From assembly GCF_963675165.1 (NCBI RefSeq), contig NC_087378.1, forward strand, positions 2,341,525 through 2,405,524: a stretch of 64,000 nt of DNA. Reading direction: 5' to 3'. A program made the translations under genes and the position numbers. Positions 1-13,780 of this stretch are shown piece by piece. The notes under the pieces were generated by a model. The model had not been told where the DNA came from, did no database searches, and was given only the letters and a program-made list of their open reading frames with translations. Within the stretch, counting starts at the first letter, position 1; each line of letters opens with the position of its first letter. This stretch comes from Halichondria panicea. Lineage: Eukaryota; Porifera; Demospongiae; Suberitida; Halichondriidae.

Positions 1-3000
1 CTGACACTGGACCTGGTTCCCAGGGACGAGAGTGGGGCACCCATCAACCCAAAGACAGCTGGTGTCATGCAACTCTACAGTGTGGTGCGTACATTTGCAC
101 AATATGGCAAGCCAAACTTTTAAATGGATGTAACGTTTCCCTCTCATTATATTATCCTTCAGTACATGGCCTGTTAAGTGTACATTGAAGCTCTTATAGT
201 TTGGAACCATTTACTAGGTCTGCTGTCTTGAAAATACATACTCTAGCACTTCAATCTGGTGTGTGTAAATCCGGCAGCTATATAAACTCACTCGTTTTTA
301 CCATAGCGACAGGCTCCGTTATGTGACTTGTCTTTTATAACACGATTGCACAAATTAGCCAAGCAACACCCATTGTATCCATTTCTAGAGGCTATGTTAC
401 CCCTCATTACTCCTCATACATGTATAAAAGCTCAGGGGTACCCTTAGGCCTATGCTTGACTTTCTATATAAAGGCCTGGGGTTTGATATAGAGGTCAGTG
501 TTGTTGCTGCTTAGATATCGGGTGTTTATGACTTAATAGCATATGTGTTTACTTTTGGTCTACGGAAAGGTTAATCATTGTACAGCGTTCATTGTGTATG
601 AAGTAATGCTACTAGTACTTGGCACAACAGTGTTCTAATCCCACACCCCAGTATTTATGGGTGTGTATATAATTATATTCATACATGTACTAATTATTTG
701 CATTCGTTACAGATCAAGCAGGTTTCTCAGCAGCAAAGCAGTTCAGACTCTGTGGCTAATGTAAGCGTTATACATTCATCGATGGCATGTAGACATGAAA
801 TTCTACTTGTACAACAATGTATCTTAGCAGTGTATTTAGTAATTGTTAATGCACTGAATGTGTTTTAGAGTCATAATTAAACTTTAACGTTCGTATTTAT
901 CCAACATGTTTCATGTATAACAGCTAGCACTCCCTACTGTAGTTTATGTGTGACTGTACATGTATGTACGAGGCCCAGGTTGCAGCTTTGTTATCTTTTC
1001 ACCCATCTCCAGAAACGCAAGAGCTACATGCAGATTACCACGCAACCCAACTCGACACAAAAGGATGAGCATCATATCTTCCTCAAGTTCTCAGCTCTAG
1101 CCCTTCAAGTCAACGAGCCGTGCGAGCTCTATTTCTTCCTCTACGATGCCAGGCAGTCCAAGACTCTCAGGTGCGTTGGCGTGTGCGTGTTGACATAAAA
1201 ATTGGTGTGCCTGGTACAGCTCTGTTTTATGTGTGTATAAGCTAACTTTGTAACCTTTCAATCACTCCCTAATTGTATGTATTATATGTACGTGTTTTTG
1301 TGTCCATGTGCCAAACCTCTTCTGTAGTGTACTGTACACTACTCATGTACATAATCATTTTAACCTGTCCTCTTCCTCACAGTGAGCGCTATGTCATATC
1401 CCTGTCCCAACACTGTCTTCCTAGAGATGCAGAGAAGATCAACCAGTGCTTTGCTGTCTTTACTGTGAGTACCAATCTAGTTGTTATTGCACTCGACTCT
1501 AAGTGTGTGTGGTGTTGAACACCCCTCTTCATATGAACACACCAACGCACCCCCCCCCCCACACACACACCACACACACACCAACGCACTCCCCCTCCAC
1601 ACACAAACACACACATGCCACACACACACACACACGCACACACACAGGACATTGATAGCACTGATCTCACCAACAAGAACCTCTACCTGGCATGTCAAAT
1701 CATCCGATTCGGTTCGTAAACACAAAATAATGTGTTTTAGTACGTATGTAGAGAATAGAGCCCGTTTTATTCTATTGACCATCGTCTGACAGACCCCGTT
1801 TTAAGTTTACATCACTGTTGCCTTTGTCCAGGTAACCACCTAGAGAATAAGGCCACCACAAACCCACTGCGTAAGGCTCATGGAGCGGCAGTGTGGCCGC
1901 TACACGAGTTGCTTGAAGCCAGCCAAAATGGAGACCTGGATGAGAAGGACCTTCAGATGGATGTCTATACGTGAGTGCAATGCCATCGTGCCTTGTACAT
2001 GCATGTACATACATCTAGCAGCATGGTTAAGACTGGTGAATAAACTGTTAAAAATGTGCCTGTCTGGAATACATGTACATGTACTTATATGATCCTCTCT
2101 GAATCTAAGCTTAACATTCAGAAAGTGGCAGTTAAGCTAGGTACCGATTATATAAGTAATTAACTACTGCTGCGACTGACTGTCTTGTGTGTGTGCAGAT
2201 GCCCTCCTGTTGAGTATCACAAGCTGCTCGACTCTATCATCAAGAAGCAAGGAATCTTCAATCCCACTGACAAGGGAAATGGTAAGCATTGCATGTGTAT
2301 GTATTACTACATCATGGATCTACCTACAGTCAGTGCCCCTGAGCTAAGCATACACTAGGTATAGAGACCCAAAATGTTGGATAGTGGGCCCTAGCAAATG
2401 TATTAAGAAGTGCACTAGCACAGATTGCACAATACGCTTATGTAATAATATTATAGAGAGACTTGTTGGAATGTTGAGCCAATCTCTACCATGTTTATGG
2501 TTGTGCTGTGTGTTTATCTCCCCCAAACCCACACACACACACACATACCACACACACACACCACACACGCACACCACATACCACACACACCACATACCAC
2601 ACACACGCACCACACGTGTACAGGTGTGTTCATCTCCCTCAAGCCACTGAAGGGCACCATGGCTAAAGTAAAGGAGGAGAATCCACTGCTTTTCAGGAAG
2701 TTCACTGCGGAGTGTCACAAGCTCTATTTCCCAGAGATCATCAGACCCTGTGAGGCTTGGGGGCAACAGGCAGGGTTTCATTTTGATCGAGATGGGCCTA
2801 ATCCAAGCTGTATTACTGTTAGCTAATTTTGACTTACATGTACAACAGCCCTAAGAAAACCACTCCTACTCTTAGAGAGCTCTACTATTTATGTAACAAG
2901 GTTTCACCATACTCTCCTGGTTTCTTCCATTAAATGGGGAGATTTTTGTGAATTCTTACCCTTATGCTCACTGTATGCCTACAGATGATGTCCGACACGA

Positions 3001-6000
3001 TGTGTACCTGACGATGGTGAGTGGTGTGTTCACCAAGGGAACCAAGAGAGCGGATAAGAACGTAGAGATTAATGTGGAGATTCTCGACGACAGGGACATT
3101 GTCATACCAGTATGTGCTGTGTGTTGTATAGTTTGTGTGTGCTCATTGTACGCTCCCTGTGTGACAGGCTACCTGTTTAAGTGTGTACTTAGTTGTCAAT
3201 TAAGTATTCTGATAACCAAGTTTGCTTCTCGTGTCGCCCGAATTTAAGGGTGTTGTATATAGCGCTTGTACATTGTGCCTTGTATGTTTGAGTGGGTGGT
3301 GTATACATGTACACTAAGATCATGCATGTAAAAATGTAAGGTGGAATTGTAAGCTGTCCATAACACCCCCAGAACTGCATAGCTGCTGGTATTGGTGAGC
3401 CTTGTACCAGTTCCTACACCTCCCTGGTCCAGTACCACTGTGCCACCCCAGTCTTCAATGAGACTATGAAGGTGAGCCGGCCGTCTCCTGCACTGAGTGT
3501 GTTTGTAACCAACTGTGTGTGTGTGGGTACCTCCTCTGTGTTTGACTCTGTTGTGTTCCCCTCAGCTCCACATCCCTCCTGAGCTGATGCCCAAGGCCAG
3601 AGTCAGGTTCTCCATGTATCACAAGTCCACCATCATCTGTACGTGCCATTAATTATACACGTAGTAGCGTAATTGCAGGAATTGCTCCTTAATTACTCTG
3701 CTCATGCAGCTTGGGGTAGGAATATAAGCTCAGAGTATGTACTGTAACTCCACCCCTCGTCCAAAAAATAGTTACGATGTTGCAGTGTGCAGTGTACTCG
3801 AATGTTTTCTCTTTGTTGCCCCTGCAGCTAGCCGACTCAACAAGAATGAGCCGTACGCCATTGCTCATCTCAAACTGATGAAGGACGATGACACCACCAT
3901 TGAAGATGGACAGCATGAGCTATACGTCTACAAGGTTAGTCGGGCCCCTAAAACCAACTACTTGTTGTAGCACTTCATACAAACACATACATGTATCTAC
4001 ATGTCAGTTTAAAGGATCCACTGGAGGCTACTGTAAAGACCGTTCCTATGATCTCCCTGACAATCCCATAGCACTATTTGTACACTAGTCCTACATGTAA
4101 ATTGCTGCCTCAATGTGTTGGTAGGCCCCACTCTGTACATGGTAGACTAGTAGTACATGTACATGTATAAGTTTATATACGTACATGTATACCGTATAGC
4201 GTGTAATTTCGTGGGGCAAAATATTCGTGGTTTTTGTGGTTGGAGGTCTGACCACGAATATTTTACCCACGAATGAAGCGACCTTGCCTACCTCTTTACC
4301 GGCAGTACAAGCTCCAAACCACCGAAAATATTATCCACGAAATGTCTCAATATTGCTGAACCACGAATATTTTGTCCCCCGAAAATTACCCGCTATACGG
4401 TAGTTTCCTATGTGTGGGTGTAAGTTATCTGTTGTGTACTACACTGTAAGTACCTCCACCTCCCTATACAGTACAAGGAGACTGCACGAGGGGCTTACAA
4501 GTACACGTCCCTGCCGTGCATCAATGAGGCGGGCACTCCACAGATAGTCAACAACGACTTACTCTCTCCCAGAGACAGCTTCCTCCTTAGAACAAAGATC
4601 TGCTCTACCAAACTCACACAACACGGTAAGAGCCTAGTAGCAGACGTTCTACGTGTACATGTACAGTGTATTTGTACATGTACCACGCTGGGAACTTAAT
4701 AGTAATGATTAATGCAGATAGTTTTATAACAGTGTACCTATTGAGGAACCTTCTTAGGTGTCAATTTGCTTTTATTATCAATTAATTGCCTGTTTTCCTC
4801 TGCTCTACACACACCAGGTGACCTTCACCGACTGCTCCACTGGAGACAGAATGTGGAGCGACTTCCCTCGATACTCACAGCCATGTCAAAAGTCCCTGGC
4901 GACGAAATTGTTAAGGTGGGTTTAGGATTTCTTGCTGATTTATCAAATTTTATTTCTCTGGGTAATATGTACCAAATTAATTTTCTGTTGTATAATTATG
5001 CAGTTCCTGTCTGACACATTCAATGCTTTGTTCTCAATCATGGAGGAGATGGCAGAGGAAGTGGGAGAACTGGTCTTTGAGGCTCTGGTACGTTGGCTTG
5101 TCTGAATGTGTCGCTCCCATCACAATGCCGTATTACTAGAATATTTTGCTGGTGAAAAACCTTTGCGAATGAGCCAAATCAACAGAAAAATTGTCCCTTT
5201 GCGATCTAACTGTTGTCGTGTGTATTTACCAATACTAATTTATTGTTGCGAATTGATCAACCTTCGCAAAGTTCGCATATGTTTGATGCTCGCAAAACAG
5301 TCTAGTAGTACAGTAATCGCTCTAGAGGAGCCTAGTTACATGTACATGGTTATGTTCTAGGTTCAAAGCTTGAAGTTGTTATAATTATTCATATCTACTG
5401 CTCTGATATAGTGTTTGCTGTAACTTTTCTATTGTTGAGATTGCTTTGTTTGTCAACCCCTTCCACTACAGGTGTTTATCATTGGTCTGTTGGCAGTGGA
5501 GAAGTACGAGAACTTTAGACCAGTGTTGGACAGCTATTGTGACAAAAACTTCCAGGCTGCCACTGTGCACAGGTACGTACATCGGCAACAACCTGTCTCG
5601 CATAGCCTACAAATGTTAGGTGACTAGCATGCTATGCCTTTTGCATTCCATTCTGTATAATTTATGCACATGAGCAAGTCACTGTCTGTATAGTACAGCC
5701 CGGTTAATAGCTCCTATGTCTCTACGTTTCAGTGTGTACATACACGAAGCTGTATACTTTTGTATTAAAAAGCGTCTGTTTGTTCACTGAGGGTGAACAC
5801 TTCAGCCAGGTACTGTATTGTGAATACACTAGTCATTCTATTGTGAAGAAATAATGGTTGGGTTGATTGTGTGAATATCCTCTGTATGCAGTCACCTGGT
5901 GGCCAAGATGAAGTGGGTGTTTGACCAAGTGATGATCTTGGATGGTGGCAGAAGATTGAGGGGAGACATCATTCAGAAAACTCTCAAGGTGTGTACATCG

Positions 6001-9000
6001 TAAAAACAACTGCCACACCCATCTTCATACGTACAGCTTAGTGCCTATTTTATTGTGATATTTCTTTGCCTTGTGTGTGGTTGCTCTCCAGGCTGCCGAG
6101 TTTCTGGTGAAGTTCATCATGAAATCAAGAGCTCTCTTTGAGCAGTAAGTTAATACTATTGTACGAGAATTGAACCTAACCCACTCCCTTTTTGTAGACC
6201 ATAATTACATTGTATGTCAGGGTTTTATCTAGTGGGGGGCAGGGCCCCCCAAAATGCTCAGCTTCCCCTCCAAAAATGTTGTGATGATGTGCAGTATGTA
6301 CATGTAACTAGGTCTACTGTGATGCACTAGCATGTAATAGGGGGTGTGGTCACCAACTGTGGGAGTGGCCAAACATTTTGCAGCGTGCGTAACAAGCCTT
6401 CCCCTCAAACTTTTAATCCAAGCTCATAACACCTCAACAATTTTTTTGCTGAGTGAAGGGGAATACCCTATCACAAGCTCACTGCTATTTAATAGATACC
6501 TGGTCTTGAGAGAATTACATGTACAATGTTTCACTGATAATCCTAACCCCTGAATTTTATACTTTAAATGATAATATTATTGTAGGGGCACTCGAGGCAA
6601 GGGAAGTGAGACGTTCAGACAGAGTGTCCACAGTTTGCTGACCACCATCTGTGAACTGATGGGCCTGGAATGCGGGGAGAATGAGTTGATAGCACCCAGA
6701 GCACAGGCACAGGCCCTCCAGTTCCTACCAGCCACCTTTGACCTCTTCCTCTCCGTACTCAGTGTCGACTCACTAGGGTATGTGGTGATGTGGTGATGTG
6801 GTAAATGTGACAAACAGTGGATATGTCATCACTACTGTTACACAGTAATGTAGCAGCGTGCATATGTATGTTTGCAACGAATGATACAGTTGGTATAGTT
6901 ATACATGTACCTGCTGTAATTATCTATGTACGTGTAATGTGAAGTGATAGTTTCATGTTGTACGCTTGTCCACCCTAATACTGTAACTCTATAGGGCGAT
7001 TGTGGCTAAGCTTCTTAACAACCTCCGAGAGACTAAGCTGAAGATCTACAAGTCTGTGTTTGTGTCAGCAGTGGTCTCCAGCAAGCTCTTCCAGGAGAAA
7101 GGTATGTGTATACCCTATCTGTATTTATGGTGCATGCATTCTGCTGGTGAATTGTCAGTGCCCAACACATATGCATTGATATTAGCAAGTTATTATGACC
7201 ACCCTAACCAGAATCACTCTGACTGTGTATGATCACGTTGGAGTAACACCTCTTCCCTTGTCCTTCCTCAGAATCTCGTGTGCTGGTGTTGCCAGCCATC
7301 CTGAGACACCTGCGTTACCACATCAGCAACAGGGATGACCTCCTCGACAAGTGCCTCACTGTCCTGGGAGCCATTATGAAGCAGCTGCACGACCAGGACC
7401 CCGTGAGTGTGTGTGTGGGGGGGGGGGGTTGGCTGTAGCTCTTGCAGTATACACACGTACATATATACATACATAAAATAGTATTGGGTAAACTGTTATA
7501 TATAGCTTGAGTATGAATTACATGACAAATGCATTCGCTTTTTGGAGAGGGTGTTGAAGCTTACACCCACACTAGTTTAGACGTATGTGCTTGTCTATAC
7601 CTGTACGTTGTCAAGAGTCCATTGCTGTCACCTTATACCCGTGTGTTGTGTGTGTGCAGGCGTTAGTGGATGAGGAGGTGAATGTGGTGGTACAGAGCAT
7701 GCTCCACACTCTCCTAGAGTGCTTCACCTCACTCACAGAGAGAATGGACAAGGTACCACCTACAGTGGTGAGTTGCTCTGCTTGCTGTCTACACTGTTAG
7801 TTGCTTGGTGTATAAATGTCACGAAATATGTTGCTATAATTATAAGCACTGTACAATAGTGGATTGTTTTGCATGTAGTTTCGTTATTAGTTGTGTCAGG
7901 AGTTCATGCACTCCTGGTTGTGTGTTATAAAGATAAACATACAGTGTACGTACATATAGATAACACCGTACACTTTTAGTGTCTTTGATCATTCAACAAA
8001 AGGTATAACTGGTAGATATACGTTATTGTACATCTGTATTTGTTTGTGATAGACGTAGAGTTAACTATAATAATACACATATGCTTTTCCTTGTTTGTAA
8101 GTCGGTGTGTTCTATTGACCTGGTGCAGGGCCACTGTGTGGTTGTGCTGATGGCTGTGTTGGAACAGATGACCCCTCGACACTACCAGCAACTGAGGCTC
8201 TCTCTCATGGACACCTCTAACACAGAGTCTGTCGACCTCGGGGTGAGGGCAGGACTACTGTGTGTTTGTTAAAGAGAGGCACAGTCCCTTTTATAAATTT
8301 TTGAGGGCTCGTTTCCTTATAATTATACGTATACACTTTTTACAGGAGTTCATTTTGTGCACATTCAATGCGTTTTGTGAGCTGGCGGCCCTCAACCTCT
8401 ATGCCAATGTCTGGACTGTTCTCAAGCTACAGCTCAACTAGTATGTGCCAATGTTCAACTTTTGAGGGTACTCGTATCTTCTGCTTCTTTGATAATTGTA
8501 CAAGTATAGTGAGTCCTGTAAAGGAGAAAAACTACAGTATGGATGTGTTATCAGCTAAGAAAAGTTGTTTTGAAAATGGTAGCAAGAAGCTGTTTCATGT
8601 GTTCTCCCTTTGTAGTGTTATACTTCGTACGACCAATGCACTGTCACGAATCCTGGTGGAGGACTTTCTGGGCAGCGGTGAGAACGACGCTGTCGCAGTC
8701 ACGTTCAACCCCTCAGTGAGTTTAGCTAAGGCAGTGAGCTTACTAGTATTGCAGTAAAGTATGGATGTGATACATGCACTGTACACCTGAGGAGTTTTAA
8801 TGGCAGCGTACATGTATGATTTCTGTTATTATGTATGGTGTACTTGCCTGCAGCTATGGCAAAACTTCTTCCAGCTGGCAGTGGCCTTCACATGTCAGTA
8901 CCCTCTCCAACTAGAGGTCATGAGCGAGGTCAAGATGAACAGGGTGCTCACCAGGTAGGCTCTATATATATATGTATGTTACAGTACCAGTGTTGCTTTC

Positions 9001-12000
9001 GTTCCCTCGGATGAGGGGGTAGTTCAACCTAGTTTGTAAGTTATTAGTAAAGGGTGTCTATGTTGTTGATTTATTGCTTGAAAAAGCATTTAATGAGCAC
9101 AAACAGCAGTAAGTCAGCAAGTTATCCACATGTAACGTGGACTTATGATTGATTCCCACGTGTTTCTATCCTCATGCAGCTATGGTGACATGCGTATAGC
9201 CATGAACTCGCTAATGGTGAGCAAGTGGCAGGCTCTGGGCAACTACCAGGGTCGCTACGTACCTGGTATGATTGGCCCCTTCCTCAAGGTCTCCCTCATT
9301 CCCCACAACTGTGAGTATAATCCACTATCACTCACACTTCCCCCCTTCTTCCCCACTATGTAATGTATTCGTGTACACACACCTTCCCCTTCCACTAATG
9401 CACGTTTTATACCTTGCCTGAAATATTCTTGCGTATCGAAACTTTTAACTGAACTCCTCAGTCAGTGTATCTTACAGTACACTAGCCTAGAGTTGTCATC
9501 CCTCCCTCGATTCTATTGTTGACGTACTTGCTTTCTCCTCCAGCCATTCGTCGGACCACCATACCCATCTTCTTTGACATGATGGAGAATGAGTTCAAGT
9601 ACAGAAAGAATTTCCACATGGTATGTTACTAGAGTGGAGTCTTTAGATTGCTTGTACTGAGCAATTTCAGGACAAGCACTGATTGTTCTGTCGAAAATGT
9701 TCAGCTTACAGAGATTTACTTGTATCGCATATTAGCAGTGCCTGTTTTTCTAACGGTAAAACTGCTCTAGATCGTGATTCATTTACGTTACATGTTTGTC
9801 ATGTCACACATGTAATTCTAGTGGCAGGGTACACGTACAGTAGTCAGTATGGAGTTATGATATTATATTGTTGCTGTTTAGATGGAGACTGAGATGATTG
9901 ACAAGCTTGACTTGTACATCAGTGGAGGAAATGGGGACTCAAAATATCGCCAGCTACTGTACCACATGTGAGCAGTTCGCTTCAGATTTTGTGTTTTTTC
10001 TCTCTGAAATTGTCAGCAATCCTTTTAAACTTACCACCCCTACCTTGCTTATTGTATTGGCCCTTAGTATTGATATCACATGACTGTCATGTGCCCAGGT
10101 TGTCGGAGAGGTGCAAGACCCACCCCCACATGGACAGGGAGGCTGGGATGCAGTTCATCGAGAGTTTGGCTGAGCTATTGCGCAGACTGTTGGACTACCG
10201 TACTGTACAGCAGGGAGATCGCGACCTCCACATGCACGTCATGTTCAATCTGCTGGTGAGGGAGACTACATGTAGATGGTATTTATCTGTACAGTGACAC
10301 TTCTGGTCTTGTGTAGTACTCATCACTCAGTTCATTGTATACCTGTTTGTATGTTTTCCACAGAACTTCTACAAAGAAATGGGAAGAGAAGAAATCTACA
10401 TCAGGTAGGAAGCACTTCAAGAGTACAGTATAGTAACCACCTACTAGTGCTCATAGGGACAGTTAACAATCCAGAATGTAGTTTAACGAACGTAATGGTG
10501 GCAGTATCTTTGTGCCAACTGCAATAGACCGTTGATTTATGTGTCCTTCTTCCCTGCACAGGTACATCTACCACCTTGCTGAGCTTCACAAGTCCATCGG
10601 GAGCTGGGTGGAGGCTGGCTTCACTCTGTTGCTGCATGCACAGCTGCTTCAAGTGAGTGCTCTCGTCTAACTCCTTATGTAGTGTTCTATCAAATGCTTG
10701 ATTTTCATTGCCGTCTTCTTTCTGTTTTGCAGTGGTCTCAGCAGATGCAGAAACAGGAGGGACAGTACCCCAAGCAGAGTAGTGCTGATCGGAAAGAGTG
10801 CCTCTATCATGACATCATTGACTATTTTGACAAGGGAAAGGTTAGAAAACTGTTCGTCTTTATGATACATGTACGTGATAGTCTGTACATGTACGTGCTA
10901 AGATCGTTGTAATCCCACCCTGAGCTGCAATATATGTAGCTTGAGGTGTGTATAATCATGTGATTTCCGTGACAGCTGTGGGAGTGTGGTATTGAGCAGT
11001 GCAAGGAGATCGCCTCTCAACTGGAGACAGTCACCTTCAACTTTGAGAAACTCAGCGAAACACATGTAAGATTCATATATCTCAAACGATGAGTTGCCAT
11101 CACCCTATTCTCTCCCTCAGAATACGATAGCTCGGTTCTACTCAAACATAGTGCGAGAGATTCGTGCAGAGTCAGAGTACTTCCGTGTTGGTTTCTATGG
11201 CGGATTCCCTCCCTTCCTCAAGAGCAAGGTGTTCATCTTCAGAGGTCATGAGTACGAGAAACTTGCAGACTTCAACTCCAGAATGTCCAACCTCTTCCCT
11301 AATGCTAAGGTACATGTATGTCCTTCATGTACAAGCACTCAGTAGCCTTTTTTTTTTGCTATATTAGCCACGTTTTTTTCATTTTCGTATCTTATATAGA
11401 TTCAGTATGTGCAGTAGTTAGTTTGATACTGTACAGGTACATTGTGTGCTTTTAAGTTGCACCATTGGGAATTGAGATCATGTGACACTGTTGATCTCTG
11501 TTACTATGTTACTAATGTGTTGTTGCTACAGTTTATGAAGTCCCTGGAGCCACCTGGTCTAGACATCATTGAGTCTACTGAACAGCGTATCCTTTGAATG
11601 ATAATTAAGATACTCTGTGTGTGTATACAAAGGTTCTTGATAGACCATTTAGAATGATCACTGTACATGTACATGTATGAGCTTGCCAATGTCTTACAAT
11701 GTATACATGTAATAGTTATTATGCGCAAAACGAGGTATACGGTAGCGTGTTTGTGTGTCTGTGTGTGTGTGTGTGTGTGTAGACTGCTACAGCTGCTCAA
11801 GGATCAATGAAGTGCAAGTAAGAGTTTCTATAGGCTTCTAGTCATGTTTTGATTTTAATTCGTGGATTTGCAAAATAATGCTTCGTTCTCGAGTTATGCC
11901 TAGTTTTGCTTACTTGGAATGCCATTGCAGCCTTTTCGGAAGAGCATGTAGCCAAACTTGTTTACCGAGTGTTGCTACTCTACTTAGTAGTTAGCTCTGC

Positions 12001-13675
12001 ACTAGAACGCTAGCTATCGGTAGCTGCAAAAGTAAGAAGAGAGCTGCAAGGCTCTGCTGATGGCAGCCATTAATTTTAGACTTGAACTTTGGCATCGATC
12101 GTTTTTAACAACAATCATGGTCGATCATTACCCACTCTTTGAGTTTGCATGCAGCATGCAAATTAAAAAATAATGTTCATTATGTGTATAAAATTAAGCT
12201 AGCTTTATGTTATGTAGCTTTGGCACCTCCACCGAGGCATCAGCACCCGCGGTGCTTTCATTATTACATGGCAATGGTAGTAGATGTACATATACATCAT
12301 GTATGTGTGAAATCCCTACAAGTGGTGAGCATTTGCTACTCTGTACATGTGCATGGTCAGAGGAGGTACGACAGGCGCTGTTCAGCTCTAGCAATTAGTC
12401 TCTGATTGAACACTAATTATCCACCCACGTACAACATTATTGCTGTGTCCAATCAGAGGACGTTGTTGAACTGCCGACACAGCAATAACATTGTTGTGGG
12501 TGGATAATTAGTGTCCAATCAGAGACTAATTGCCAGAGCTAAACCGCGTCTGTTGTACCTCTAGTACATGGTATGTGAATGTTGACCTTGACAGCTGCCC
12601 GCCAGACATCCAGTCGTGTTCGGTGGAACCCATCCCAGAGAGAGAGACCATGAGCATGTTTGATGGCAAGAATGTGACTGAGTCCATTGTTAGGTGGGCT
12701 CTACTTACACCACATACTTGTACATCTGTAACTGAATGTGTGTCAGCTCTCTCTGGTATCTTTACTTCATGCAAAATTCCAGTCACAACTTTGAAGTGTG
12801 TGCCTAAAATGAATGACAATTGCTTCTCAACTGACAGGTTCTACCACACCAACTATGTGCGACGTTTCATGCTCAAGAGGCCGTTTCATCGCGGGCAGAA
12901 GGACAAGAGCAACGAGTACAAGGTTTGTAGTTACATGTGTAGTAGAGTGGCGTATTAAGTATGTTAGTACCAGTAATGTTATTACCAGTGTAATTTATAG
13001 TGTCTCTTTCGACCATATTGTATCCATCCTTGATCTGGTATGGTTATCTGTGTGTGTGTGTGTGTGTGTGTGTAAGTGTGTAAGTAGCTCATTCTTAGTA
13101 AGGCTAAGCCCTTTAGCTTGATGTCCTTTATGATTCCCCCCACCCACAGACCCTTCACACTGAGTGCACAGTGTACACAACTGCCCACCGTTTCCCGGGT
13201 ATCTTGCGCTGGTTTGAGGTCGTCGACACGGAAGTGGTGAGTCAGACTAGTACAGTGCATTGGGTTAAAACTTATTACTTTGTGTAAATGTCTCATAATA
13301 ATTATGCTGACTAAGCATATAATAACCGAGCATTGTGTCTGCTAGGGGCAATGCATTACTTGCACATGACATACATATAGTAATAGATAGCGCTGTTTCT
13401 TTTGCACTGTCAGTATGCATTAAAAGCTTTATAATAATGGCTATAACGCCAATGTGCTAGCTGAAATCCAATTGTTCCCCCTCCCCTCCCCACCCCAGAT
13501 TGTGAAGAACCCAGTTGAGAACGGTATTGAGATGGTGCTGGACAATGTACAGCAGTTGAAGACGGTCATCAATCGGATACGCTCTGACCCCTCCCAGTCT
13601 ACCAACCCCCTCACCATGAAGCTCAACGGCACTCTGGATGCTGCCGTCAATGGAGGAGTCAGCAAGTTCGATGTA

Positions 13676-13739
<64 letters not shown>

Positions 13740-13742
13740 GGG

Positions 13743-13780
<38 letters not shown>

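Larger units (their letters stand above)
11587..12605 (+). other. U12-type intron of the DOCK gene, filled with two transposons
   Basis: The donor at 11587 reads GTATCCTTT, which matches the U12-type (minor spliceosome) donor consensus. A branch-like CCTTGAC lies at 12586-12592, with its A about 14 bases before the AG at 12604-12605. Only this acceptor keeps frame; it gives STEQ-HIQSCSVEPI, which lines up with the QYIQC-type stretch of other DOCK proteins. The nearer AG at 12593-12594 would shift the frame. The intron interior is almost entirely two palindromic elements (11717-12265 and 12358-12565), the second ending about 20 bases before the branch point. Confidence 0.8.

Noticed and set aside
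11783-11817. Possible small DOCK exon after a TG tract (ACTGCTACAGCTGCTC...)
   Set aside because: It is the conserved interior of the family-2 MITE, and its length would not restore the frame.
12595-12605. U2-type acceptor CTTGACAG for the DOCK exon at 12595
   Set aside because: It gives the wrong frame after exon 11532-11586; the AG at 12604-12605 restores frame and family similarity.
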